The notes below the pieces were generated by a model. It searched no databases, was not told the origin of the DNA, and was given only the letters and a program-made list of their open reading frames with translations. Below, piece by piece: positions 15,679 through 23,688 of a stretch of 28,261 nucleotides of DNA (position 1 is the stretch's first letter; each line of letters starts with the position of its first letter). Position numbers and translations under genes: made by a program. Location of the stretch: assembly GCA_964636485.1 (NCBI GenBank), contig CAZWSO010000014.1, forward strand, positions 1-28,261, in the 5' to 3' direction. Source of the stretch: CAYXRS01 sp964636485. GTDB taxonomy: Bacteria; Gemmatimonadota; Gemmatimonadetes; Gemmatimonadales; Gemmatimonadaceae.

Positions 15679-16464
15679 GTGGACCCGGCCGGCCGTGTGG
15701 CGCTGGTCACCGGCGGCGGCCGCCGTATCGGACGAGCGATCGCTCTCGCGCTGAGTACCGCCGGTGCGCGCATGGCGGTGCATTTCAACGCGAGCGCTGA
15801 TGAGGCGCGTCGCACGGTTGACGAGATCCGCTCCGCTGGTATGGACGCAGAAGGCTTTCAGGCCGACCTGCGGGTTCCCGGTTCTCCGGCAGCGCTGATG
15901 AGGGCGGTGCGCAGACGGTTCGATGCCCTGCACATCCTCGTCAACTCCGCGGCTGTCATGGTTCGCACCCCCCTTGATGAGGTCACCACAGAGGCATGGG
16001 ATGACATGTTCGCGCTCAACCTTCGCGCGCCCTTCTTTTGTGCCGTCGAGGCATCGCGAGCGATGCGCGCGCCGAAGGGTACGTCCAGTGGCGAGCCCCC
16101 CCCCGTCAACCAGGAAAAAGCGCCGCTGGAGCGAGGCGTCATCATCAATATTGCGGACCTCGCCGGACTGGAGAGCTGGGGGGCCTACATACCACACGGA
16201 ATCTCCAAGGCGGGCGTGCTTCATATGACCCGCTCCCTCGCGCGGGTACTCGCCCCGGATATCCGGGTCAACGCCATCGCACCAGGCACCGTCCTGCTTC
16301 CCGACGACTGGGATGCCGAAGCCGCCGCGCGACTCGAACGTACCACACCACTCCGTCGTCACGGCTCCCCGGACGATGTTACCGAGGCCGTCCTCTACCT
16401 CGTTCGAGCCAGCTACGTCACCGGCGAGACGCTGATCGTCGACGGTGGTCGCCATGTTCGCTGA
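15679..16464 (+). CDS. Short-chain dehydrogenase/reductase, pteridine-reductase (FolM/PTR1)-like, atypical active site
   Basis: This 261-residue Rossmann protein contains TGGGRRIG (the TGxxxRxG form seen in pteridine reductases rather than TGxxxGxG), NSAAV after strand 4, INIADLAG with Asp160 where most SDRs have the catalytic Ser (PTR1 also has Asp), and SKAGVLHMTRSLAR with Lys177. Where the catalytic Tyr of YxxxK is expected there is His173 (HGISK). A Gly/Pro-rich insertion (about residues 133-150) precedes the active-site strand. GTG start, directly after the peroxiredoxin stop. Members reduce carbonyls or pterins with NADPH; with Tyr replaced, the activity is uncertain. Last gene of the long operon. 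Confidence 0.85.
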   Translation: MDPAGRVALVTGGGRRIGRAIALALSTAGARMAVHFNASADEARRTVDEIRSAGMDAEGFQADLRVPGSPAALMRAVRRRFDALHILVNSAAVMVRTPLDEVTTEAWDDMFALNLRAPFFCAVEASRAMRAPKGTSSGEPPPVNQEKAPLERGVIINIADLAGLESWGAYIPHGISKAGVLHMTRSLARVLAPDIRVNAIAPGTVLLPDDWDAEAAARLERTTPLRRHGSPDDVTEAVLYLVRASYVTGETLIVDGGRHVR

Positions 16465-16623
16465 GGGGAATTACGGTGCGGGGTGGGGGATTGATATCTT
16501 TGGGTGCATCGTCGCGAACGGCTGACAGCAGAATGGCAAGCGACTGAGCACGACGCGGAATGTCACCGATTCTCCCGGACAGCTGACTCACCGACCAGTT
16601 ATCCAACCATCAGACGCTCGCCC
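16465..16623 (+). promoter_or_regulatory. Promoter region of thioredoxin reductase
   Basis: This is 159 bp after the operon end. TATCTTTG at 16495-16502 is a candidate -10-type element (also a match to the TAnnTTTG box of Bacteroidota promoters), about 120 nt before the start. No convincing -35 or -33 box. The reading frame is open upstream to 16504, but its residues do not resemble thioredoxin reductase. Confidence 0.35.
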
Positions 16624-17640
16624 ATGCCCGAGAACGTTGTCATCATCGGTTCCGGCCCAGCTGCCTGGACGGCTGCCATCTATGCGGCTCGCGCCAATCT
16701 GGAGCCCGTCGTCTATGAGGGGGAGCCCGTGGGTACGATGGTTCCAGGCGGGCAGCTCATGACCACCACCGAGGTGGAGAACTACCCCGGCTTTCCTGAC
16801 GGGATTACCGGACCGGACCTCATGGAGCGGATGCGGAAGCAGGCACTGCGCTTCGGCGCGCGCGTGGTTTCCGAGACCATTGAAGAGTTGCAGCTCGCTA
16901 GCCACCCATTCCGGCTGAAGCCGAGCTATAGCAAGGAGTGCGAGGCGCTGGCATTGATCGTCGCCACTGGTGCGAACGCAAAGTGGCTAGGCGTACCCAA
17001 CGAGGAGAGACTTGCGCAAACGGGCGGCGGGGTGAGCGCCTGCGCCGTGTGTGACGGCGCACTTCCCCACTTCCGAGGAAAACGGCTCGCTGTTGTCGGC
17101 GGCGGCGACACGGCAATGGAGGAGAGCCTTTACCTGACGAAGTTCGCGAGCGAGGTCGTGATCGTACACCGGCGAGATCAGTTCCGTGCATCCAAGGTGA
17201 TGGTCGACCGCGTCCTGGCAAATCCGAAGATTCGTGTGAACTGGAATAGTCGGGTGATGGAGGTGCTCGGCTACGAGGAGATCAGTGGAGTCCGACTGGA
17301 GGATACCGAGAGTGGCGAACGAACGGATCTCGCCGTGGGCGGGCTCTTCGTTGCAATCGGACACGTGCCTAACACTGGGTTCCTTGCGGGACAGATCGAA
17401 CTTACGCCTGGCGGATACATCCGCACGAAGCCCTGGCGCACGGCCACGAGTGTGGACGGCGTCTTCGCCGCGGGCGACGTGATGGATGATTACTACCGCC
17501 AGGCCGTAACTGCCGCGGGCACTGGCTGCATGGCGGCGCTGGAAGCGGAACGCTGGCTCGCACACCACGGACTGGGTGAATCACCGATTCTGGAAACGGC
17601 GGAGGCCCCCGTGGAGGCCGGCCCCGAGTCGGCCACATGA
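16624..17640 (+). CDS. trxB: Thioredoxin reductase (NADPH), TrxB type
   Basis: This 338-residue cytoplasmic flavoprotein has an FAD motif IIGSGPAAWTAAIYAARANL (residues 7-26; Ala-Trp replaces the usual Gly-Tyr), GGQLMTTTEVENYPGF, redox cysteines in CAVCDG (C140 and C143), an NADPH motif VVGGGDTAMEE (about 157-167), HRRDQFRA, and the C-terminal FAD segment GVFAAGDVMDDYYRQAVTAAGTGCMAALEA in family order. ATG 16624 is set by homology of the first residues (MPENVVIIGSG); 40 upstream codons are unrelated. It passes electrons from NADPH to thioredoxin and so may supply the selenocysteine peroxiredoxin encoded about 1 kb upstream. A C-terminal Glu/Pro/Ala tail of about 20 residues is extra. Confidence 0.95.
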   Translation: MPENVVIIGSGPAAWTAAIYAARANLEPVVYEGEPVGTMVPGGQLMTTTEVENYPGFPDGITGPDLMERMRKQALRFGARVVSETIEELQLASHPFRLKPSYSKECEALALIVATGANAKWLGVPNEERLAQTGGGVSACAVCDGALPHFRGKRLAVVGGGDTAMEESLYLTKFASEVVIVHRRDQFRASKVMVDRVLANPKIRVNWNSRVMEVLGYEEISGVRLEDTESGERTDLAVGGLFVAIGHVPNTGFLAGQIELTPGGYIRTKPWRTATSVDGVFAAGDVMDDYYRQAVTAAGTGCMAALEAERWLAHHGLGESPILETAEAPVEAGPESAT

Positions 17641-17680
17641 CGAGTCTCGAGCGTCGCCGCCACTACGGCGAGGTGTACGA

Positions 17681-18325
17681 ATGAAGATCACCGCCTTCCC
17701 GGTCGGCCCCTTTCAGGCGAATACCTATCTGGTGGTGGACGAGACCGAGGGTGTTGCCGTGCTCATCGACTGTGGCGATGAGGGGGCGCGCCTTGCCAGG
17801 CTCGTGCGCGATACCGGCATGAGGCTCGTGGGCATCTGGCTGACGCATGCGCATCTCGATCATGTTGCAGGGATCGCGGAACTGAAACGCGAGCTGCCGG
17901 TACCTGTGCATCTGCATCCGTTGGACGTTCCCGTGTACCTTGCGGCCTCGCGTCAGGCGGAGATTTTCGGCCTGCGCATAGAGCAGCCACCCCCGCCGGA
18001 CGCAACGTTTACGGAAGGCCAACAGCTAGAACTGGGCTCTCTGCGCTTTGAGGTCATGCACGCGCCGGGGCACGCGCCGGGCCATGTGGTTATTCATGGG
18101 CAGGGCGTGGCGTTCGTTGGGGACTGTCTTTTCGCCGGCTCAGTGGGGCGTACGGACCTCCCAATGTGCAACGGCGCGGACCTCGCTCGTTCCCTCGAGC
18201 GGATCGTTGCACTTCCTCCGGAGACAGTGATCTATCCGGGGCACGGCGTCCCCAGCACGATAGGACGGGAACGCGCGGAGAACCCCTTCCTCACTGGTGA
18301 GCTAAGGATCATCGGTGCGCAGTGA
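17681..18325 (+). CDS. Metallo-beta-lactamase-fold hydrolase, glyoxalase-II-like
   Basis: This 214-residue protein has the metal motif THAHLDHVAG (HxHxDH), a third ligand His in APGHAPGHV, Asp in FVGDCLFAGSVGR, and the last His in YPGHG, all in MBL-fold order. GSVGRTDLP is typical of the short 'hydroxyacylglutathione hydrolase-like' group (YcbL type), which lacks the full C-terminal substrate domain of true glyoxalase II. ATG 17681 has GAGG about 8 nt upstream and lies 40 nt after thioredoxin reductase. The thioester substrate is unknown. Confidence 0.9.
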   Translation: MKITAFPVGPFQANTYLVVDETEGVAVLIDCGDEGARLARLVRDTGMRLVGIWLTHAHLDHVAGIAELKRELPVPVHLHPLDVPVYLAASRQAEIFGLRIEQPPPPDATFTEGQQLELGSLRFEVMHAPGHAPGHVVIHGQGVAFVGDCLFAGSVGRTDLPMCNGADLARSLERIVALPPETVIYPGHGVPSTIGRERAENPFLTGELRIIGAQ

Positions 18326-19637
18326 AGCGCCGATCGGGAAAAATGGCGTGATTGCGAGCCGCAGAGCGGATGGCGCGCGAGGCGCGCTGCTGGTGGTGCT
18401 TTCAGCCTGGCTTGGCGCCGTGATCTTCTTTTCGGCACTCGTTGCGCCCGCGGCGTTTCGCGTGCTTCCGTCGCGCGCCCTTGCCGGCGCTCTCGTGGGT
18501 GAAACCCTGCCCGCGCTGTTCATCGGCGGTGCCTTGGGCGGAGTTCTGGCGCTGGTTTTTCACTTCGACCAGGGTGCTGCAACGGCACGTCGCCGCCTGG
18601 CCTCGCTCCTGGCGGCCGCGCTCATGGTAGTTGCCTCGCTCCTCGGTCACGTGGTGATCGGCGGTAGAATCGCCGTGCTGCGCGCGGAGATCGGTGGAAC
18701 ACTCGACGCCCTCCCTCCTGGCCACCCACTCCGTGAGGAGTTCGCACGGCTGCACGCCTATTCGGTGATCGCCCTCGGTGTCACGCTCCTGGCCGCAGTG
18801 GTGCTGGTATGGCTCCTCTTGCGCCGTCCGGAACGTGACGGCAATGGAACGCGCGGATTCAAAACGGCTGGAGCGACCATGCTGTTGCTGACCCTCGCTG
18901 CAGCCTGTGATACGAGTCCCGTGCTCGACGCGCTGCAGTATGGCATCGTGACGGTGGTCCAGACCGAGCAGGACTCCGCCTTGGAGGCCGACGCGCTGGG
19001 CTTCTTCTTTCGCGCCGAGCGCGCTCCGCTTCCCGATAGCCGCGATGCCACTGTGTCCTGTTCTTCCGGTCCGATAGTCGTGTCTCCCTCGCCGCAGCCT
19101 TTCACCCGCATCAGCGCTGGAGACAGCATCGTCATGCGCGTCGAGTCGGACATCATGCGGCTTCGGCCAACGGCCGAGGCCGCGCGGATGCGCTACGAAC
19201 GCGTCGATGACGACCCACTGACAGTCATGACCGGCCAGAGCCTGGAAGTGATCATCCCCGGTGCCGCTGGCGGCTTTCCGGCGACCACCGGATCAATCGC
19301 CGCCCTGGAACCCATTGAGTTCGACGAGATCGGCGTGCCGGCGGCCGGTGAGCCGCTGTTTGTCGAGTGGACGCCACCGGGCGATGCGACTACGCGCATT
19401 CGCGTGGCGCTGCGCTACGCCACCGTCGGTGCGACACCCAACCAGGAGCTCGTGTGCCTCACGCCGGATGTCGGATCGATTAGCATTCCGGCAGACCTGC
19501 TCGGCGGCTGGGTTGCGGCCACGCCGGGCACCCGCTCGGCTACCGGCCGCCGGTGGCGGAGTGAGTCAAGTCAGGTGGGCGCGAATCTGCTCATGTTGTA
19601 CGTGCAACTGGACCGGCCGATCCCGGTGGCCCCATAG
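18315..19637 (+). CDS. DUF4149-like membrane domain fused to a lipoprotein-like domain
   Basis: This protein has 440 residues from GTG 18315 (overlapping the hydrolase stop by 11 nt; GTG 18348 is another start). Residues about 20-170 have four hydrophobic helices with AWLGAVIFFSALVAPAAF and LGHVVIGGRIAVL, resembling DUF4149/TMEM205-like proteins. At residue 189 the sequence MLLLTLAAAC looks like a lipoprotein signal with lipobox, followed by a 250-residue beta-rich extracytoplasmic domain. That internal ATG (18879) has GGAG 5 nt upstream, so two products, or one fused protein, are possible. The C-terminal domain is of unknown function (LTVMTGQSLEVIIPGAAGG, LVCLTPDVGSISIPADLLGG). Confidence 0.7.
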   Translation: MRSEAPIGKNGVIASRRADGARGALLVVLSAWLGAVIFFSALVAPAAFRVLPSRALAGALVGETLPALFIGGALGGVLALVFHFDQGAATARRRLASLLAAALMVVASLLGHVVIGGRIAVLRAEIGGTLDALPPGHPLREEFARLHAYSVIALGVTLLAAVVLVWLLLRRPERDGNGTRGFKTAGATMLLLTLAAACDTSPVLDALQYGIVTVVQTEQDSALEADALGFFFRAERAPLPDSRDATVSCSSGPIVVSPSPQPFTRISAGDSIVMRVESDIMRLRPTAEAARMRYERVDDDPLTVMTGQSLEVIIPGAAGGFPATTGSIAALEPIEFDEIGVPAAGEPLFVEWTPPGDATTRIRVALRYATVGATPNQELVCLTPDVGSISIPADLLGGWVAATPGTRSATGRRWRSESSQVGANLLMLYVQLDRPIPVAP

Positions 19638-19692
19638 TACGGGCGGTGCTGCTCCACACGCCAATTGACACGACGAATAAGAGGAACGGAAC

Positions 19693-21120
19693 ATGGCTGA
19701 GGGCTATCGAACGGAACGGGATCCACTGGGTGAGCTGCAGGTGCCGGCACAAGCTCTGTACGGCGTGCAGACCATGCGGGCGCGACAGAACTTCCCGATC
19801 AGTGGCATTACCGCCTTGCCTGTGTTCATCACGGCCACCGTCTGGATCAAGAAAGCGGCCGCGCTCACCCATCGTAAGACCGGCCGCCTCGAGGCGCGGC
19901 TTGCCGACGCCATCGTTGGTGCGGCGGACGAGGTGCTGGAAGGGCAGCATCTCGAGCACTTCGTTGTGGATGTCTATCAGGCCGGCGCGGGCACGTCGCA
20001 CAACATGAACACCAACGAGGTGCTGGCGAACCGCGCCAACGAGCTGCTCGGCACGGAACGCGGAACATACCGTCCGGTGCATCCGAATGATCACGTCAAC
20101 ATGGCGCAGTCAACGAACGATGTGATCCCCACCGCAATCCGGCTGGGCTGCCTTGCACGGCTCGACGCGCTGCTGGAGGCGTACACGGCGCTACGCGACT
20201 CATTTCTGTCAAAAGGGGAGGAGTTCGATCACGTCGTGAAGGCAGGGCGGACACATCTGCAGGACGCCATGCCCATCAGGCTCGGCCAGGAGTTCGTCGC
20301 ATATGGCCGCACGCTCGACCGGAACATTCGTCGTATTCGCGAGGCAGCCGACTATCTTCGTGACCTCGGTATTGGCGGGAGTGCCGTAGGCACGGGTGTG
20401 ACGGTCGAACGAGAGTACCCGGCGTTGATGGCCAGACATTTGGGTGAGATCAGCGGATTGGACGTGCGGCAGGGTGAGGATCGAATCCAGCTCATGCAGA
20501 GCATGGGTGACGTGGCCGCGTTCAGTGGACAGCTCCGGACGCTCGCCGTCGACCTCAGCAAAATCGCCAGCGACCTTCGCCTTCTCGCCAGCGGCCCGCG
20601 CACCGGCCTCGACGAGATTCGGCTACCGGCGGTGCAGCCGGGTTCGTCCATCATGCCGGGGAAAGTGAATCCATCCATAGCCGAGATGGTCAACCAGGTG
20701 TGCTTCCAGGTCATTGGCAACGATGCCTGCATCACCATCTCCGCGGAGCACGGTCAGCTCGAGCTCAACGTGATGATGCCAGTTATCGCGTACAACGTGC
20801 TGTTGTCGATGCAGATCCTCACCAATGCCGCGATCTCGCTCGAGGAGCGGTGCGTTCGGGGAATCGAGGCAAACGAGGCGCAGTGCTCCTACTGGGTGGA
20901 GCGCTCGGCCGCGCTCGCCACCGCCCTCGCACCGCGGATCGGATATGCGCGCGCCGCGGAGATCAGCAAGAAATCGGTGGCCGAGAACACGCTCATTCGT
21001 GATCTGGTGCGTCAGGAGAAGGTGCTGCCTGGGGATCAGATCGACGAGGTTCTGGACCTCAGGAAGATGACCGAGATCGGCATCCCTGGCGGGGAGCACA
21101 GTGTATCGGCGGGTGGCTGA
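19693..21120 (+). CDS. aspA: Aspartate ammonia-lyase (aspartase/fumarase superfamily)
   Basis: This 475-residue cytoplasmic homotetrameric lyase deaminates aspartate to fumarate. The conserved regions are AGAGTSHNMNTNEVLANR, NDHVNMAQSTNDVIPTA, KAGRTHLQDAMPIRLGQEF, and the signature loop GSSIMPGKVNPSIAEMVNQV with the catalytic Ser. The residues after the signature (IAEMVNQVCFQVIGND) and ELNVMMPVIAYN resemble aspartase more than class II fumarase, which has MPGKVNPTQCEA; the superfamily is certain, the substrate likely. ATG 19693 has AGAGGA 9 nt upstream. A perfect TTGACA lies 23 nt before it without a matching -10. The gene is convergent with the next one, with a 2-bp gap. Confidence 0.85.
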   Translation: MAEGYRTERDPLGELQVPAQALYGVQTMRARQNFPISGITALPVFITATVWIKKAAALTHRKTGRLEARLADAIVGAADEVLEGQHLEHFVVDVYQAGAGTSHNMNTNEVLANRANELLGTERGTYRPVHPNDHVNMAQSTNDVIPTAIRLGCLARLDALLEAYTALRDSFLSKGEEFDHVVKAGRTHLQDAMPIRLGQEFVAYGRTLDRNIRRIREAADYLRDLGIGGSAVGTGVTVEREYPALMARHLGEISGLDVRQGEDRIQLMQSMGDVAAFSGQLRTLAVDLSKIASDLRLLASGPRTGLDEIRLPAVQPGSSIMPGKVNPSIAEMVNQVCFQVIGNDACITISAEHGQLELNVMMPVIAYNVLLSMQILTNAAISLEERCVRGIEANEAQCSYWVERSAALATALAPRIGYARAAEISKKSVAENTLIRDLVRQEKVLPGDQIDEVLDLRKMTEIGIPGGEHSVSAGG

Positions 21121-21122
21121 GT

Positions 21123-22544
21123 TCAGCTGTCGCGCCGCTCCGCGCCGGAGCGGTGCTCATTAAACGCTCGCGCGAAGGCTATTGCCGGCCCCCAGTGCCC
21201 GTGGGCCCGCAGCCAGTCCACTACCCGCGGTGGATCCACCATCCGAACGAGGGAGAACAGGACGAAACCAACCGTCCCCGCGCGGGCCACAACCCAGAAT
21301 GCTCGCTCTGCGGGTGAGCCGGAGAGCAGGAGGATGGAGACGACGAGCAGGATCGGGATCCAGAACACCGGCCGTGCGATGTCGCGCGCGGCCTGACTGA
21401 GCGCCGCGAGCCGGCCGCCGGCATGGCGCTGGAGGCGAACGCGCATCACTCCCCGCTCCATCATGGTGCGCAGCCGTTGTGGTAGCGCGCGCCGCCTCCA
21501 CACAGCCAGCGTCACGGCACCTGCAACAAGGCCCCAGCCGAGGACCCAGATGGCGATCGCCGTGATTATGCCGGGCATGCCGACGTCCCAGCGCGCATAC
21601 ACCCAGCCCACAACGGCCTCGTAAGCGCGGAGCAGATCACTCCCTACGAGCAGATACTGGAGCACAACCCCCTGGCCGGCAGCCCACATGCCGACCAGCG
21701 CTCCGCCCAGTCCGACGCCAAGCGCATTCCAGCCGAGCAAGGAGCTGCTCAGCGCGAACAGAATCCCCTGTATCGTGATCGCCAACATTGGGCGCACGCG
21801 GCTACCGGCTGGAGAGAGCGCCTTGATGCCGGCGGCGATGAACGGCACCCAAACGACGCGCGTGCGGCGCCCGAGCCCTTCGCCGGCGTGAGCCATCACC
21901 GCGGCCTGTGTACTTGATAGGGCGAGCCCCCGCAGTGGAACGCGGGCGCCATGCAACGCCGAGCCGACTGTCACCTCCACTCCACCGGAGCCGGCACCAT
22001 ACAGGCCGACGCGCGACCAGTCGGCGTGCTCCACGCACGCCGCGCGCACGCGGTCCCAGGCATCAGCTGCGCGCGGGTCCACTCGTACGTCGAATTGTCC
22101 CGTGCGCGCCTCGATTGCGGCGGCGACCTCCTCACGCACGGTGATCACGACGATCTCCGGATCCGCCATGGCGATCGCCGTCCAGAGCTGCATGAGGCCG
22201 TCGCCCGAAGCTTCCAGTCGGCCGAACTCATCCAGGATTATCAGAGGTGCGGGAGGAGCTGACGCAAACTTTGCTCCCCAGTTCGAGAGTCGCTCCCATG
22301 CCGCATCGTCGAACTGATAAGCGGGAGAGCGCGTCTCATCTCGGCGCGCGAAGGGTACGCTGTCACCTGTGCCGGGCCAGCGGAGCACGTAGGCGGCGGC
22401 ACCCCGACCCGGCTCACGATCGCTGCTCGCCTCGGAAATCACGCCGTCCAGCCGCTTGCCGCGCGCCCTCCACCACGCCGCCAGCGTGGCGAGCAGCGTG
22501 CTCTTTCCGGAACCCACAGGTCCCGTGACAGCAATTAGCAGCAA
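21123..22544 (-). CDS. P-loop NTPase (THEP1-like) fused to a C-terminal membrane domain
   Basis: This protein has 473 residues from TTG 22544, the only in-frame start between the upstream stop and the P-loop. The N-terminal domain (about 1-175) has Walker A GPVGSGKST (residues 8-16), LIILDEFGRLEASGDG (Walker B region; the 'DE-GxLE' pattern of THEP1 nucleoside-triphosphatases), and VVITVREEV. From about residue 235 there are about six hydrophobic segments: PMLAITIQGILFALSSSLLGWNALGVG, then AIWVLGWGLVAGAVTLAVW, and two near the C-terminus. The membrane part looks like an ECF substrate-binding or biosynthetic membrane domain but cannot be named. An NTPase joined to a membrane domain could energise transport or act in cofactor or lipid metabolism; function unknown. 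Starts 56 nt downstream of the secreted protein gene, so probably an operon. Confidence 0.78.
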   Translation of the reverse strand: MLLIAVTGPVGSGKSTLLATLAAWWRARGKRLDGVISEASSDREPGRGAAAYVLRWPGTGDSVPFARRDETRSPAYQFDDAAWERLSNWGAKFASAPPAPLIILDEFGRLEASGDGLMQLWTAIAMADPEIVVITVREEVAAAIEARTGQFDVRVDPRAADAWDRVRAACVEHADWSRVGLYGAGSGGVEVTVGSALHGARVPLRGLALSSTQAAVMAHAGEGLGRRTRVVWVPFIAAGIKALSPAGSRVRPMLAITIQGILFALSSSLLGWNALGVGLGGALVGMWAAGQGVVLQYLLVGSDLLRAYEAVVGWVYARWDVGMPGIITAIAIWVLGWGLVAGAVTLAVWRRRALPQRLRTMMERGVMRVRLQRHAGGRLAALSQAARDIARPVFWIPILLVVSILLLSGSPAERAFWVVARAGTVGFVLFSLVRMVDPPRVVDWLRAHGHWGPAIAFARAFNEHRSGAERRDS

Positions 22545-22599
22545 CGTGAACCCGCTGGAATAGGGTAGGGAGAGCCGTCGCCAGGCCGGCAGGCGGAAT

Positions 22600-23040
22600 C
22601 TAGCAGGCCACGCGGACGGCGACCACGCGGGCGCGGGGCGGGGGCCGGGATGCGTCGGCCTGAAGCGCGGTCGCCGTACCGCGCAAGGTGTCGGCGTGCG
22701 CGGCAGTCTCGAACCTGACCACAATACCCACCGGCCAAAAGGAGGGAAACAGCAGCATCGGCTCCTCTTTCCGGGTGCGAGCGGCGTTCGCCCTCCCGTG
22801 CGCCCCCTGCACGACGCCTGTCGGAAAGTTTCCATGTCCCGCCCGCGTCCAGTCGAGCGGTGGATCCCACGCTCCGAACGCGAATCGGAAGCACTCGGGA
22901 GGCGGGCGAAGCTCCGCTGCTGCCGAATCGGAGTGCTGTCCGAATAGAGGGGGCGGGGCGAGCGCCAGTGCGACAATGGCCAGCACCGCCAGGCTCACTC
23001 GCGGCCGGCGTGCGGGCGCCGGAATGGAAGCGGCTTGCAT
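22600..23040 (-). CDS. Secreted protein of unknown function
   Basis: This 146-residue protein has a basic N-terminus and a hydrophobic stretch (VSLAVLAIVALALAPPPLFGQ) that reads as a signal peptide with a cleavage site before HSDSA. The mature part has CFRFAFGAWDPPLDW and later FPSFWPVGIVVRF, a pattern that suggests a small beta-barrel-like domain, and ends in a cysteine. ATG 23040 was chosen because GGAG lies 6 nt before it and the longer upstream frame is not protein-like. First gene of the minus-strand pair, divergent from the Rrf2 regulator (170 bp). No named family recognised. Confidence 0.65.
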   Translation of the reverse strand: MQAASIPAPARRPRVSLAVLAIVALALAPPPLFGQHSDSAAAELRPPPECFRFAFGAWDPPLDWTRAGHGNFPTGVVQGAHGRANAARTRKEEPMLLFPSFWPVGIVVRFETAAHADTLRGTATALQADASRPPPRARVVAVRVAC

Positions 23041-23211
23041 GTTGCTCCATACCCTTCCAGGGACGTCGCCGTTCCTGTGCGATCGCGCGCGGCGCCCGGA
23101 CGGCACCACTCGGGGCGACGACGCGGCGCGCGGTCCGCAATCGGGGAACCCAAGCACCGGGGGAACGCTGGTACTCTTGTCCGCGCGGGCCGCCGTATCT
23201 ATCGTGGAGAT

Positions 23212-23667
23212 GTGCGAATTACCACGTGGGCCGAGTACGGCCTGATCTGCGCGCTACATCTGGCGCGGCGCGGCGAGGAGGGCCCGGTGACGGGGCGCGA
23301 CATCGCTGCGTCAGAGCGCCTTCCGGCGGATTACATCGAGCAGATCCTTTTGCGGATGCGGCGTGCGGGGATCGTCCGCAGCACGCGCGGAGCGAAGGGT
23401 GGTTATCAGCTTGCCCGCCATCCCGGCGACATATCCGTAAGGGATGTGATCTACGCTTCGGAGCTCACCACGTTCGACCTCCACTGCGAAACGCACCCCG
23501 TGGACGAGGAACGTTGCTCAGCGTCACACGAATGCAGCATTCGTCCCGTGTGGGTGTTGCTCCAGCGGAAGATCGATGATGTTCTGGAGAGCGTGCATCT
23601 CTCCGATCTCCTGCACGCCGAGCCTGCCGTCCGGCATCGCGTGGGGTTGCCGGTTCTTCACCCCTGA
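23212..23667 (+). CDS. Rrf2-family transcriptional regulator with a potential Fe-S site
   Basis: This 151-residue DNA-binding protein shows the winged-helix Rrf2 pattern: RITTWAEYGLICALHLA, the helix-turn-helix around TGRDIAASERLPADYIEQIL, and AGIVRSTRGAKGGYQLAR with the wing. Three cysteines (LHC, ERC, HEC, spaced 10 and 6 residues) lie in the place of the Fe-S ligands of IscR, NsrR and RirA, so redox or NO sensing is plausible. GTG 23212 is the expected homologous start (RITTWAEYGL). TATCTA at 23196-23201 ends 10 nt before it, so the transcript may have almost no leader. Candidate targets are the divergent secreted-protein/NTPase pair. No neighbouring Fe-S assembly genes. Confidence 0.88.
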   Translation: MRITTWAEYGLICALHLARRGEEGPVTGRDIAASERLPADYIEQILLRMRRAGIVRSTRGAKGGYQLARHPGDISVRDVIYASELTTFDLHCETHPVDEERCSASHECSIRPVWVLLQRKIDDVLESVHLSDLLHAEPAVRHRVGLPVLHP

Positions 23668-23688
23668 TGCTGGTGAGCGGCGGCACCG

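Noticed and set aside
19665..19670. Perfect TTGACA before the aspartase gene
   Set aside because: No -10 hexamer at 16-18 nt; correct spacing would fall on the start codon itself.
22545..22976. N-terminal extension of the P-loop NTPase frame to ATG 22976
   Set aside because: It overlaps the secreted-protein gene and has Arg/Pro-rich residues without domain; the P-loop domain begins right at TTG 22544.
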